Source of the DNA: Ectopseudomonas composti
GTDB taxonomy: Bacteria; Pseudomonadota; Gammaproteobacteria; Pseudomonadales; Pseudomonadaceae
Assembly: GCF_001567565.1 (NCBI RefSeq)
Contig: NZ_LSSW01000021.1
Span: forward strand, 186,001 to 250,000
Reading direction: 5' to 3'
DNA: 64,000 nt
Shown here piece after piece: positions 1 to 8,532 of the stretch. The notes beneath the pieces were generated by a model. That model was not told the DNA's origin and did no database searches. It saw only the letters and a list, made by a program, of their open reading frames with translations. Position 1 is the stretch's first letter. Each line of letters starts with the position of its first letter. The translations under genes and the position numbers were made by a program.

Positions 1-1415
1 TTGGCCGGGTCGAGTTTGATCACATCCGCGCCGAAACGGCCGAGGAACGAAGCCGAGTGCGGCCCCGCGATCACGTTGGTCAGATCGAGAACACGCACGC
101 CTTCTAGCCAGCCAGCGGCTTTTGCGGACGGAGCCGGCAGCGCTGGCGAGGCGCACTCGGCCAGCGTGGCGAGGGCTTCTTTGACACTCACCGTACGCCG
201 CGGGCTGGGTGTCAGCATCAGGGCGGCGCTGTCTTCCAGCCAGGTGATCGCACCCGGCTGCTTCATCTTGCCGTATTGCGGATCATCGACTTCGACCACC
301 AGGCCGGCGGTGTTGGCATGCTCATCATGCAGCCATTCCTGCGTGGAGCGATGCGGCGCACCAGGGAACTGGCCTTCGCCGAAAATCTTCTCCCATTCGG
401 CGGCGGTCTTGGTGAGGAACACCTCTTTCATGCGCGCCGAAATACGCTGGGCCCAATGCGCCGGCAGCGGATAGACGCCCAGCGACGCGTCGCCCTCCCA
501 CTGCTCCAGCGGCAGATAGGGGTCGTCGACCTTGGGCAGGCCGGCCGCCAGCATTTCCTCATACAGCCCCATGGCCTGCAGGCAACGCTTGGCGTGGGAA
601 CGGTGCGAGGGGCAAACCGCGTAGAACTTGCGGCCATCGGCGCATTCGTAAGTGCGGTAGAACGGGTCGAGATATTCCTGCAGATCCTCGTAGCTGAGGT
701 TCATCGGCAGGTTCTCGGCGCGACGGCGCTCGATTTCCTTCTCGCGCAGCGTCTTGTAGCGCAGCGGATAACCGTCGATCTTGATCGAGTTGTACGACAG
801 CCCCTCCATCACGGCGGAAGCCAGCGGCACCTCGATTTCATCGCCCAGGCCACTGCGCTGCCGCGCTTGCAGGGCCAGCACCACGGCCGACACGGCCAGC
901 ATGGTGCCGTAGGACGAAGCCAGCGGCAGCGGCGAGAAGCTCGGGTTGATCCCCATCAGCACGCGGTTCTGGCCCATGTCGGTGAACACCCCAGATGCCG
1001 AGGCGATGATCGACTCGAAGGCGCGCCAGTCGCGGCGCAACTCATCGTTGCTGGCAAAGCCGGGAATGGACAGGGTGATCAGCTCGGGGCGCTGACGGCG
1101 CAGTTCAGCGAAATCCAGGCCCAGGCGCTGCATGACGCCCGGACGGAAGTTCTCGATCACGATGTCGGCACTGGCGATCAGCGCCTTGGCATCTTGCAGA
1201 CCTTGGGCAGATTTGAGGTCAAGTTGCAGGCAGTGCTTGTTCCGGTTGAGCACGGCGTTGGCCGGGCTGTCCCACAATGGACCGCTGGGGGGATCGATAT
1301 GGATGACCGTGGCGCCGAGGTCCGCGAGGATCATGGCCACGGCTGGCCCGGCGATGTACTGACCGAAGTCGATAACCTTGACGCCGTTGAGGGGTAGTTG
1401 ACTGAGCTGTCCCAT
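1..1415 (-). CDS. CaiB/BaiF family CoA-transferase with two tandem domains (3' end outside window)
   Basis: Class III CoA-transferases move coenzyme A between carboxylic acids through an aspartyl-CoA intermediate. The reading frame opens at ATG 1415 and stays open to the window edge (471 codons visible). The N-terminus has the family start (GVKVIDFGQYIAGPAVAMIL, with GATVIHID shortly after). A second copy of the same motif (VRVLDLTNVIAGP, then GADVIKLDPA) appears at residues about 440-471. The protein is therefore a fusion of two CaiB-like domains, the second cut by the window. Single-domain members are about 400 residues, so the full protein should exceed 800. It follows the LysR gene on the same strand after 310 bp. 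The substrate cannot be told from sequence. Confidence 0.85.
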   Translation of the reverse strand, partial: MGQLSQLPLNGVKVIDFGQYIAGPAVAMILADLGATVIHIDPPSGPLWDSPANAVLNRNKHCLQLDLKSAQGLQDAKALIASADIVIENFRPGVMQRLGLDFAELRRQRPELITLSIPGFASNDELRRDWRAFESIIASASGVFTDMGQNRVLMGINPSFSPLPLASSYGTMLAVSAVVLALQARQRSGLGDEIEVPLASAVMEGLSYNSIKIDGYPLRYKTLREKEIERRRAENLPMNLSYEDLQEYLDPFYRTYECADGRKFYAVCPSHRSHAKRCLQAMGLYEEMLAAGLPKVDDPYLPLEQWEGDASLGVYPLPAHWAQRISARMKEVFLTKTAAEWEKIFGEGQFPGAPHRSTQEWLHDEHANTAGLVVEVDDPQYGKMKQPGAITWLEDSAALMLTPSPRRTVSVKEALATLAECASPALPAPSAKAAGWLEGVRVLDLTNVIAGPHSASFLGRFGADVIKLDPA

Positions 1416-1725
1416 GATTCACCATCGCTTACAAGACCCGCTGCAATACGGGCTTTTGTTGTTGTGAGTAATCGTCGGTACACCTGGCCCCTGCCTTGCC
1501 TCGGGGTTTGGAGACGACTTGGGGCGCTACTTTGGGAAAAATGGGGGAAGGCGAAAAGCAATAAAAAAAAACCCTATGACATGGTTTTTTTTATGGCTGA
1601 ATAAGTCTGCTTATGGATAGACAGGCTTCGACGTCCGGCTCCCTGGCAGGAACCGGCGCGAGTACGGCAAGGAATGAAACTGGGGCAGGCCCAACCGGCA
1701 GGGCCTCTGAGACCAAAGCTGGAAC
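1416..1725. other. Intergenic region between LysR and CoA-transferase genes
   Basis: No convincing gene. It holds an A/T palindrome at 1564-1592 (ten-base arms AAAAAAAACC and GGTTTTTTTT around a 9-base loop), which could form a weak hairpin in either direction. A GC-rich inverted repeat AGGCCC/GGGCCT lies at 1687-1706, just past the LysR stop codon, but no T-run follows it on the minus strand, so it is at best a weak transcription end. Confidence 0.5.
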
Positions 1726-2625
1726 TCAGTTCTCGGGCTGCCCGGCCTGAGCCTGGGCAACCAGCCAGGTGATAAAGGCCACGGCCTGGGGGTTGGCCGT
1801 GGCAAGAGGGGAATACACCAGGTAGAAGGCCTCCTGGGTGGTGAAGCGCTGCTCGAAGGGTGCGATCAGGGCCCCCTGATAGAGCATATGCTCGACCAGG
1901 GAAGAACGCGCCAGGGCCACTCCCTGGCCCAGCTCCGCCATCCTCAACGCCGAGATCAGGGTATCGAACTGCAGCCCCTGGGATGAATCCACGCGGTCTG
2001 CCCCGGCCTTTTTCAACCAGTAGCCCCAACCCTCTTCATACCCCAGCACATGCAGCAGTTGGTGGTGGGCGAGATCGGCAGGCGTGTTAAGCGGCTTTGC
2101 CTCGGTTGCCAACGAGGGCGAGCACACCGGCACCAGAGAGTCCCAGGTCAATCGATCGGCTTTCAGGCCTGCCCACTTGCCCTGGCCATGGCGAATCTCC
2201 AGATCGGCCTCGACATCGGTGTCGCCGACCCAGATATTGCTGGTGACATGCAGGTTGATATCCGGGTGCTGCTTGCGAAAGTCGGGCAAGCGTATCGCCA
2301 GCCAGTGGATGAAGAACACCAGATTGACGCGCACAGTCAGCACCTTGCGGTGCCCCTGGCCAAATATCTCGTCGGTGGCAGCGGCCAGACGCTCGATGGC
2401 TTCGTGCACCGCCGGCAGGTAGGCCTGCCCTGCCTCGCTGAGTTCCAGGCCTCTGGGCAGACGCTTGAACAGCGCCGCTCCCAGCCTCATCTCCAGCCCC
2501 TTGACCTGCTGACTCACGGCAGCCTGTGTCAGGCTGAGTTCTTCTGCGGCATGTGTGAAGTTGAGGTGGCGAGCCGCCGATTCGAAGGCCCGCAACCAAT
2601 TGAGCGGCGGCAAGCTTTGTTTCAT
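1726..2625 (-). CDS. LysR-family transcriptional regulator (GcvA-like)
   Basis: DNA-binding regulator of 299 residues. The N-terminal winged helix-turn-helix runs through LNWLRAFESAARHLNFTHAA and TQAAVSQQVKGLE, typical of the GcvA/AmpR-like branch. The rest is the substrate-binding fold (residues about 90-295) that senses a small effector. The start is ATG 2625, because the LysR domain begins at once (MKQSLPPLNWL) and GGAG lies a short way upstream; the frame stays open 30 bases further without another good start. It is transcribed towards the CoA-transferase, which makes that gene a plausible target, and away from the TetR/acuI pair. The effector is unknown. Confidence 0.88.
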   Translation of the reverse strand: MKQSLPPLNWLRAFESAARHLNFTHAAEELSLTQAAVSQQVKGLEMRLGAALFKRLPRGLELSEAGQAYLPAVHEAIERLAAATDEIFGQGHRKVLTVRVNLVFFIHWLAIRLPDFRKQHPDINLHVTSNIWVGDTDVEADLEIRHGQGKWAGLKADRLTWDSLVPVCSPSLATEAKPLNTPADLAHHQLLHVLGYEEGWGYWLKKAGADRVDSSQGLQFDTLISALRMAELGQGVALARSSLVEHMLYQGALIAPFEQRFTTQEAFYLVYSPLATANPQAVAFITWLVAQAQAGQPEN

Positions 2626-2814
2626 GAGGGGCGATCTCCGGGGATCATGAATCAACCACTGCGAATCTCGTCGTGGAGCTTAGGTCGTGGGATCGACAAG
2701 TAGAGCACAACACCTGCGTCGCCCTGGATACGAAGCATCAGGCTGCAGCCCCGGACCAGGTGCACGACAATCAAAAGCCCGCCGATGCGCAGCCAGCTGC
2801 TTCGGCAGCAGAGG

Positions 2815-2848
2815 TTGACACTATAGACGATCGGTCTAATATATTTCC
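2815..2848 (+). promoter_or_regulatory. Predicted promoter and operator of the TetR gene
   Basis: TTGACA at 2815-2820 and TAATAT at 2837-2842 are spaced by 16 bases, a fair sigma70 promoter. The palindrome TAGACGATCGGTCTA (2824-2838) fills the spacer, where a bound repressor would exclude RNA polymerase. The predicted transcript start falls at or next to the ATG at 2849 and no ribosome binding site is visible, so the message may be leaderless. A matching palindrome precedes acuI. Confidence 0.6.
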
Positions 2849-3481
2849 ATGACTACTTCCAAGCCCCAGGCCCGTCGTGGCCGTCCGCCCAAAGTCGCGA
2901 GAAGCTTCGATGACACTCGCGAGGCGTTGCTGCATTGCGGCATGGAAGTACTGACCGAGCAGGGCTTTGCCGCCACGGGGATCGATGCAGTACTGAAGCG
3001 TGTACGCGTGCCCAAGGGCTCGTTCTATCACTACTTCGACAGCAAGGAAGCCTTCGTCCAGGAAGTGCTGCAACGCTATGCCGGCTACTTCGCGCGCAAA
3101 CTGGATCGCTGGCTGCTGGACGAAAGCGTTCTGCCCCTGCAGCGCCTGAGCAATTTCGTCGAAGACGCCAAAGCAGGCATGGCCAGACATCAGTTTCGCC
3201 GCGGTTGCCTGGTCGGCAATCTGGGTCAGGAGATCACGGCGCTACCCGCCAGTTTTCGCCAAACGCTGGAGGACGTCCTCCTCGACTGGCAGGTACGGCT
3301 GGCCAACTGCCTGTCCGAGGCAGTCCGCCTCGGACAGCTGCGGCAAGGCAGCGATTGCGATGCGCTTGCCGCCTACTTCTGGATCGGCTGGGAAGGTGCC
3401 GTGTTACGCGCCAAGCTGGTTCAGGATGCCCAACCACTGGACACCTTCGCCACCGGTTTTCTGAACGGCATGGCGAGGTAG
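2849..3481 (+). CDS. acuR: TetR/AcrR-family regulator (AcuR-like)
   Basis: A 210-residue repressor. After a basic N-terminal tail (QARRGRPPK) the helix-turn-helix occupies residues about 43-69 (TGIDAVLKRVRVPKGSFYHYF, then DSKEAF), and the C-terminal half is the ligand-binding helical domain. It lies 47 bp upstream of an acuI-type reductase in the same direction. AcuR is the known TetR-family regulator of acuI in DMSP/acrylate metabolism. The same 15-base palindrome lies upstream of both genes, which supports autorepression and control of acuI. The AcuR name rests on context plus family resemblance; the inducer (acrylate or acrylyl-CoA) is inferred. Confidence 0.78.
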   Translation: MTTSKPQARRGRPPKVARSFDDTREALLHCGMEVLTEQGFAATGIDAVLKRVRVPKGSFYHYFDSKEAFVQEVLQRYAGYFARKLDRWLLDESVLPLQRLSNFVEDAKAGMARHQFRRGCLVGNLGQEITALPASFRQTLEDVLLDWQVRLANCLSEAVRLGQLRQGSDCDALAAYFWIGWEGAVLRAKLVQDAQPLDTFATGFLNGMAR

Positions 3482-3499
3482 TATTTTTTTCACCATTTA

Positions 3500-3514
3500 T
3501 AGACGATCAGTCTA
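3500..3514. promoter_or_regulatory. Operator palindrome upstream of acuI
   Basis: TAGACGATCAGTCTA has perfect TAGAC/GTCTA arms and differs by one base from the palindrome upstream of the TetR gene at 2824-2838. It lies just before the Shine-Dalgarno AAGGAG of acuI. This is probably a second binding site of the TetR-family regulator. Confidence 0.65.
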
Positions 3515-3528
3515 AATAAGGAGAGACC

Positions 3529-4512
3529 ATGTTCAAGGCATTACTCATCGAAAAAAATGACGACCGTTACCAGACCCGTCTGACCGAGCTGGATGACTCG
3601 CAACTGCCGGAAGGCGACGTCACCGTGCGCGTCGAGTGCAGCACGCTCAACTACAAGGACGGTCTCGCCATCAGCGGCCGCAGCCCGGTAGTGCGCCGCT
3701 TTCCCATGGTTCCGGGCATTGATCTGGCCGGCGTCGTCGAAGCCAGCGATCATGCCCAGTACAAGGTTGGCGACCGGGTATTGCTCAATGGCTGGGGCGT
3801 AGGCGAGAAGCACTGGGGTGGTTTGGCCCAGAAGGCCAGACTGAAAGGCGACTGGCTGATCCCCCTGCCCGATCAACTGAGCGCACGCCAGGCCATGGCC
3901 ATCGGCACGGCCGGTTATACCGCCATGCTTAGCCTGATCGCCCTAGAACGTCACGGCTTGTCACCCGAAAGTGGCGAAGTGCTGGTCACTGGCGCCAATG
4001 GCGGGGTCGGCAGCTTTGCCATCGCATTGCTGGCCAAACTGGGCTACTCGGTAACCGCCTCGACTGGCCGCCCGGCGGAGGCTGATTACCTGAAACGCCT
4101 GGGCGCAAAGACGATCATCGACCGGGCCGAGCTAAGCAACCCTGGACGCCCTCTGGCCGCCGAACGCTGGGCAGCGGCAATCGACTCGGTGGGCAGTCAC
4201 ACCCTGGCCAACGTCTGCGCCAGCACCCATGCCGACGGCGCCGTTGCAGCCTGCGGCCTGGCCCAGGGCATGGACTTCCCGGCCACTGTCGCCCCGTTCA
4301 TCCTGCGCGGCGTCAGTTTGCTGGGGATAAACAGCGTGACCCGCCCTTACGCGGAACGGGTAACGGCCTGGCAACGTCTGGCCTCGGAGCTGGACCTGGC
4401 GCTACTGGATGAAATGACCCGGGAAATTGCCCTCAGCGAGGCCATCGGCGCTGCCAATGACCTGCTGGACGGCAAGGTGCGAGGACGGATCGTGGTGGAC
4501 GTCAATCGATAA
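3529..4512 (+). CDS. acuI: Acrylyl-CoA reductase (NADPH), AcuI/YhdH family
   Basis: Zinc-independent medium-chain dehydrogenase/reductase of 327 residues that reduces acrylyl-CoA to propionyl-CoA with NADPH, detoxifying acrylate made from DMSP or 3-hydroxypropionate. Visible hallmarks are NYKDGLA at residues 41-47, the catalytic-domain stretch [10 protein letters not shown], and the dinucleotide-binding loop [12 protein letters not shown] at 153-164. The length matches YhdH/AcuI (about 325). ATG 3529 is preceded by AAGGAG. An operator-like palindrome lies immediately upstream and the AcuR-like gene precedes it. Confidence 0.9.
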   Translation: MFKALLIEKNDDRYQTRLTELDDSQLPEGDVTVRVECSTLNYKDGLAISGRSPVVRRFPMVPGIDLAGVVEASDHAQYKVGDRVLLNGWGVGEKHWGGLAQKARLKGDWLIPLPDQLSARQAMAIGTAGYTAMLSLIALERHGLSPESGEVLVTGANGGVGSFAIALLAKLGYSVTASTGRPAEADYLKRLGAKTIIDRAELSNPGRPLAAERWAAAIDSVGSHTLANVCASTHADGAVAACGLAQGMDFPATVAPFILRGVSLLGINSVTRPYAERVTAWQRLASELDLALLDEMTREIALSEAIGAANDLLDGKVRGRIVVDVNR

Positions 4513-4620
4513 ACCAAGGCTGCCGCTGCCGGGAAGACCGCCAGCCCTCACATGGCTGTCTCCCATCAGCGGCCCCGGGTATCGACCGAGACCTCAACGC
4601 ACCTGCCTTAGCCCGCTGCC

Positions 4621-6471
4621 TTATTCGACCGTGACACTTTTCGCGAGATTACGCGGCTGGTCGACGTCAGTGCCCTTGAGCACAGCGACGTAGTACGACA
4701 GCAGTTGCAGCGGCACGGTGTAAAGGATCGGCGCAAGCAGGTCGTGGATGTGCGGCATGGCCACCACATGGGTGCCTTCGCCATTGCGCATGCCTGCCTG
4801 CTGGTCAGCGAAGACGATCAGCTCACCGCCACGGGCGCGCACTTCCTGTAGGTTGGACTTGAGCTTTTCCAGCAGCTCGTTGTTCGGCGCCACGGTGACC
4901 ACCGGCATGTCGGCGTCGACCAGGGCCAGCGGGCCATGTTTGAGCTCGCCTGCCGGGTAGGCCTCGGCATGGATGTAGGAAATTTCCTTGAGCTTGAGCG
5001 CCCCCTCCATGGCCACCGGGTATTGCGCGCCACGGCCGAGGAACAGGCTGTGGTGCTTCTCGGCGAACAATTCGGAGATCTTCTCCACAGTCTTGTCCAT
5101 GGCCAGCGCTTCGCCCAGGCGGGTCGGCAGGCGGCGCAGCTCGTCGACCAGTTGCACTTCCAGTGCCTTGTCCAGAGAACCATGCACCTGGCCGAGAGCC
5201 AGGGTCAGCAGCATCAGACCGACCAACTGGGTGGTGAAGGCCTTGGTCGAAGCCACGCCGATTTCCGGACCGGCCTGGGTCAGCAGACACAGGTCGGATT
5301 CGCGCACCAGCGAGCTGGTGCCGACGTTGCAGATCACCAGGCTGGCCAGGTAGCCGCCCTGCCCCGGCGCCTTCTCCTTGGCATTGCGCAGCGCGGCCAG
5401 GGTGTCGGCGGTTTCGCCGGACTGCGAGACGCTGACGAACAGGGTGTCCGGCTGCACCACCACCTTGCGATAGCGGAACTCGCTGGCCACTTCGACCTGG
5501 CAGGGAATACCGGCCAGCTCTTCCAGCCAGTAACGGGCGACCATGCCGGCGTGGTAGCTGGTGCCGCAGGCGACGATCTGTATGTTCTTCACCTTGGCGA
5601 ACAGTTCGGCGGCCTGCGGGCCAAAGGCCTGCACCAGCACGTGATCACTACCCAGACGGCCTTCCAGGGTGCGCTGTACGACCTTGGGCTGCTCGTGGAT
5701 TTCCTTGAGCATGAAGTGGCGGTACTCGCCCTTGTCGGCGGCCTCGGCACCTTCGTGGTACTGCACGGCTTCACGCTGCACCGATTGGCCGGCCGCGTCC
5801 CAGATCTGCACGCCGTCACGACGAATTTCGGCGATATCGCCTTCTTCCAGGTACATGAAACGGTCGGTGACCTGACGCAGGGCGAGCTGGTCGGAGGCGA
5901 GGAAGTTCTCACCGAGCCCCAAACCGATCACCAGCGGGCTGCCACTGCGGGCGGCCAGCAGGCGATCCGGCTGCTTGGCGCTGATCACGGCCAGGCCGTA
6001 GGCACCGTGGAGTTCCGGGATGGCAGCCTTGAGCGCGGCGCTAAGATCACCGAACTGCTGCAGCTTGTGCTCGAGCAGGTGGACGATGGTTTCAGTGTCG
6101 GTATCGGAGCTGAAGACGTAGCCCAGGCCCTTGAGACGCTCACGCAGTTCTTCGTGGTTCTCGATGATGCCGTTGTGCACCACGGCCAGTTCCTGCCCGG
6201 AGAAGTGCGGGTGCGCATTGCGTTCGCTCGGCGCGCCGTGGGTGGCCCAGCGGGTGTGGGCGATGCCCAGACGGCCGGCCAACGGTTCGGCTTGCAGGGC
6301 GGCCTGCAGCTCGCTGACCTTGCCGACGCGGCGGCGCCGATCCAGCGCGCCCTGCTCGGTCAGCAGCGCCACACCGGCGCTGTCGTAGCCGCGGTACTCC
6401 AGGCGCTTGAGGCCTTCGACCAGTACCGGGGTGATGTTGCGTTCAGCGATGGCGCCTACGATTCCACACAT
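4621..6471 (-). CDS. glmS: Glutamine--fructose-6-phosphate aminotransferase (isomerizing)
   Basis: Makes glucosamine-6-phosphate from fructose-6-phosphate and glutamine, the first step to UDP-GlcNAc for peptidoglycan and LPS. The 616 residues start MCGIVGA, with Cys2 as the N-terminal nucleophile of the glutaminase domain (residues 1 to about 240). Two SIS sugar-isomerase domains follow, including the [13 protein letters not shown] motif, and the protein ends in the conserved KSVTVE. The gene follows glmR by 10 bp, with glmU nearby, so UDP-GlcNAc synthesis is clustered. Downstream (4513-4620) it converges with acuI; no clear terminator was found there. Confidence 0.98.
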   Translation of the reverse strand: MCGIVGAIAERNITPVLVEGLKRLEYRGYDSAGVALLTEQGALDRRRRVGKVSELQAALQAEPLAGRLGIAHTRWATHGAPSERNAHPHFSGQELAVVHNGIIENHEELRERLKGLGYVFSSDTDTETIVHLLEHKLQQFGDLSAALKAAIPELHGAYGLAVISAKQPDRLLAARSGSPLVIGLGLGENFLASDQLALRQVTDRFMYLEEGDIAEIRRDGVQIWDAAGQSVQREAVQYHEGAEAADKGEYRHFMLKEIHEQPKVVQRTLEGRLGSDHVLVQAFGPQAAELFAKVKNIQIVACGTSYHAGMVARYWLEELAGIPCQVEVASEFRYRKVVVQPDTLFVSVSQSGETADTLAALRNAKEKAPGQGGYLASLVICNVGTSSLVRESDLCLLTQAGPEIGVASTKAFTTQLVGLMLLTLALGQVHGSLDKALEVQLVDELRRLPTRLGEALAMDKTVEKISELFAEKHHSLFLGRGAQYPVAMEGALKLKEISYIHAEAYPAGELKHGPLALVDADMPVVTVAPNNELLEKLKSNLQEVRARGGELIVFADQQAGMRNGEGTHVVAMPHIHDLLAPILYTVPLQLLSYYVAVLKGTDVDQPRNLAKSVTVE

Positions 6472-6481
6472 GTCTAAGTCC

Positions 6482-7252
6482 TCAGTCTTGCTGCGGCGCG
6501 ATGATCAGCTGGATGCCACGCGCGCTCAGGTGTTCACGGGCCTCGCTGGCGAGGCGCTCGTCGGTGATCAGGGTATGGACGCTGCCCCAGGGCAGTTCCA
6601 GGTTGGGAATACGGCGGCCGATCTTGTCGCTCTCGACCATCACGATGACTTCGCGGGCAACTTCCGCCATCACTCGCGACAGACCAAGCAGCTCGTTGAA
6701 AGTGGTGGTGCCACGCTCCAGGTCGATGCCATCGGCACCGATGAACAGTTGATCGAAGTCGTAGGAACGCAGTACCTGCTCGGCCACCTGGCCCTGGAAG
6801 GATTCCGAGTGCGGATCCCAGGTGCCGCCGGTCATCAACAGCACCGGCTCATGCTCGATATCGCGCAGCGCATTGGCCACATTGAGCGAGTTGGTCATCA
6901 CCACCAGACCAGGCTTGTAGCCAAGCTGCGGAATCATCGCCGCCGTAGTGGTGCCGCTGTCGATGATGATCCGCGCGTGCTCGCGGATGCGCGCTACACC
7001 GGCGCGGGCGATGGCCTGCTTGTAGGGGGAGATGGGCTGAGTCGGCTCGCTGATCAGCTCTTGCGGCACCGGCACCGCACCGCCATAACGGCGCAGCAGC
7101 AGGCCGTTCTTTTCCAGGGCGGCGAGGTCCTTGCGAATGGTCACTTCGCTGGTGGCGAAGTGCTGCGCCAAGGCATCCACGGACACTTCGCCCTGCTCGG
7201 CGAGCAAGGCGAGGATGGTGTGGCGACGCTGCGGCGTATTGCGCTTCGACAT
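6482..7252 (-). CDS. glmR: DeoR-family regulator of glmS (GlmR)
   Basis: A 256-residue DeoR/GlpR-type repressor. The N-terminal helix-turn-helix ([20 protein letters not shown]) is followed by the family linker LRRYGGA and a sugar-phosphate-sensing domain with [11 protein letters not shown] and the GADGID motif. It sits 10 bp upstream of glmS in one transcription unit, as glmR does in P. aeruginosa, where it adjusts amino-sugar and cell-wall metabolism. A 13-base palindrome just upstream suggests autoregulation. Confidence 0.9.
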   Translation of the reverse strand: MSKRNTPQRRHTILALLAEQGEVSVDALAQHFATSEVTIRKDLAALEKNGLLLRRYGGAVPVPQELISEPTQPISPYKQAIARAGVARIREHARIIIDSGTTTAAMIPQLGYKPGLVVMTNSLNVANALRDIEHEPVLLMTGGTWDPHSESFQGQVAEQVLRSYDFDQLFIGADGIDLERGTTTFNELLGLSRVMAEVAREVIVMVESDKIGRRIPNLELPWGSVHTLITDERLASEAREHLSARGIQLIIAPQQD

Positions 7253-7259
7253 GCTTAAG

Positions 7260-7272
7260 TTTCGATTCGAAA
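7260..7272. promoter_or_regulatory. Possible GlmR operator
   Basis: TTTCGATTCGAAA has perfect TTTCGA/TCGAAA arms around a single base and lies 8 bp upstream of the glmR start. A further half-like element CGAAAC lies about 40 bp away. DeoR-family repressors often bind TTCG-type repeats near their own gene. Function is inferred from position only. Confidence 0.4.
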
Positions 7273-7325
7273 GATAATGGCGCGAATCAAAACATATGAT
7301 CGAAACGCCCGCAAGCGTCCGCTGA

Positions 7326-7937
7326 TCAGTTCAGCGTCAGTTTGACCCCGAAACCAACCAGGCAAAGCCCGCCCAGTTTCTCCAGAACTCGCGCGATACG
7401 TGGGTTGGCGCGCATGCGCTCGGCGAGAAAGTGAGTCAGCAGCACGATCAGCAGCCCATAGAGGAAGGTCAGCGCCATGATGGTCACGGCCATGAAAGCG
7501 AAAGTAATCAGGCCCTGATGCCGCTGCGGATCGATGAACAGCGGGAAGAAGGCCATGTAGAAGATGATGGCCTTGGGATTGAAAACGGTGATCACCAGGG
7601 TTTGCCACAGGTAACGGCGCGGCTTGATTTCCAGCGTCGGTGCCGCACCGGGCTTGGCCAGGATCATGCGCAGGCCGAGGTAGACCAAGTAGGCCGCACC
7701 GAGCCACTGCACCAGATGGAAGGCGGCCGGGTAGGCCTTGAGCAGCGCGGCGACACCGGCCACTGCCAGCCACAGCAGTACCTGGTCGCCAAAGATGATG
7801 CCGAAGGTCGAGGCCAGTCCACCGCGAATGCCGCCCTTGCCGGTGGACAGAATCAACGCCAGGTTACCTGGCCCGGGAATGGCCAGCAGGATGATGAAGG
7901 CCACCACGAAGGCGGCGTAATCCGTCACACCGAACAT
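7326..7937 (-). CDS. LysE/RhtB-family amino-acid exporter
   Basis: Inner-membrane efflux protein of 203 residues with the usual six hydrophobic segments. The N-terminal signature AIPGPGNLALILSTGKGGIRGG marks the LysE/RhtB family, and FNPKAIIFYMAFFP is a second conserved motif. Members export amino acids or their lactones; the substrate cannot be read from sequence. ATG 7937 is chosen over an upstream start because GGAG lies at the right distance and the family N-terminus begins there. A perfect DnaA box (7961-7969) lies just upstream. Confidence 0.88.
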   Translation of the reverse strand: MFGVTDYAAFVVAFIILLAIPGPGNLALILSTGKGGIRGGLASTFGIIFGDQVLLWLAVAGVAALLKAYPAAFHLVQWLGAAYLVYLGLRMILAKPGAAPTLEIKPRRYLWQTLVITVFNPKAIIFYMAFFPLFIDPQRHQGLITFAFMAVTIMALTFLYGLLIVLLTHFLAERMRANPRIARVLEKLGGLCLVGFGVKLTLN

Positions 7938-8005
7938 GCATAAACTCCGTACTGGGTAAGTTATCCACAACCCCGTGGTATCACCGCCCTGCTCAGCTCG
8001 CAGCG

Positions 8006-8518
8006 CTATTGACGGGCAGGCAGAATCGAGTTGGGATCAAGGTAGAACATCTTCTTCCAGCCCTGAGTCGAGTCGTCCGCACGCCAGGGCAACGGTAGCA
8101 GGCTGACGATCGAGTAGTGCAAATGTGCCGGTTTCCCGCGCGCGTTGCCCGTGTCTCCAACTGAACCGAGCCGGCTACCGGTCAACAGCAGCTGGCCTGG
8201 GTAGACATCGATGGTGTGCAAGTGGGCGTAGTAGTGAAGACGCCACTTCGGGCCCAGCACCAGGACGACCTTGCCACCTTGCTGGATTTCGCCACGAAAC
8301 AGCACCACGCCATAGCTGGTAGAGCGCACAGGTGTACCCAGCTTGGCGAAGATATCGATCCCCTTGTGCACGCCGGAACGGCCCCAGGGTTCGAACCAGA
8401 AGGTTTGCGGATTCCAGTCTCGCTTGCTCGCACCGTCGACCGGAATGCGCGGCCATTCCGGTAGCACCGCCCAGATCAGCAGCAACAGGAGCAGGATCCA
8501 GCGTTTACGTAGTGGCAT
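8006..8518 (-). CDS. M23-family metallopeptidase, membrane-anchored
   Basis: A 170-residue protein with an N-terminal basic and hydrophobic anchor (residues 5-18) and an M23/LytM domain. The zinc-binding pattern is complete: HKGID (His-x3-Asp) and HLH near the C-terminal end, so it is probably an active peptidoglycan endopeptidase facing the periplasm rather than an EnvC-like inactive activator. It lies 14 bp downstream of glmU on the same strand. Physiological partner unknown. Confidence 0.82.
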   Translation of the reverse strand: MPLRKRWILLLLLLIWAVLPEWPRIPVDGASKRDWNPQTFWFEPWGRSGVHKGIDIFAKLGTPVRSTSYGVVLFRGEIQQGGKVVLVLGPKWRLHYYAHLHTIDVYPGQLLLTGSRLGSVGDTGNARGKPAHLHYSIVSLLPLPWRADDSTQGWKKMFYLDPNSILPARQ

Positions 8519-8532
8519 CCTTGCCGGCTCCT

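Noticed and set aside
1564-1592. A8/T8 palindrome considered as a bidirectional terminator
   Set aside because: The stem has only two G-C pairs, too weak for intrinsic termination; kept as a note in the intergenic entry.
4936-6477. 513-codon open frame on the plus strand
   Set aside because: Antisense shadow of glmS.
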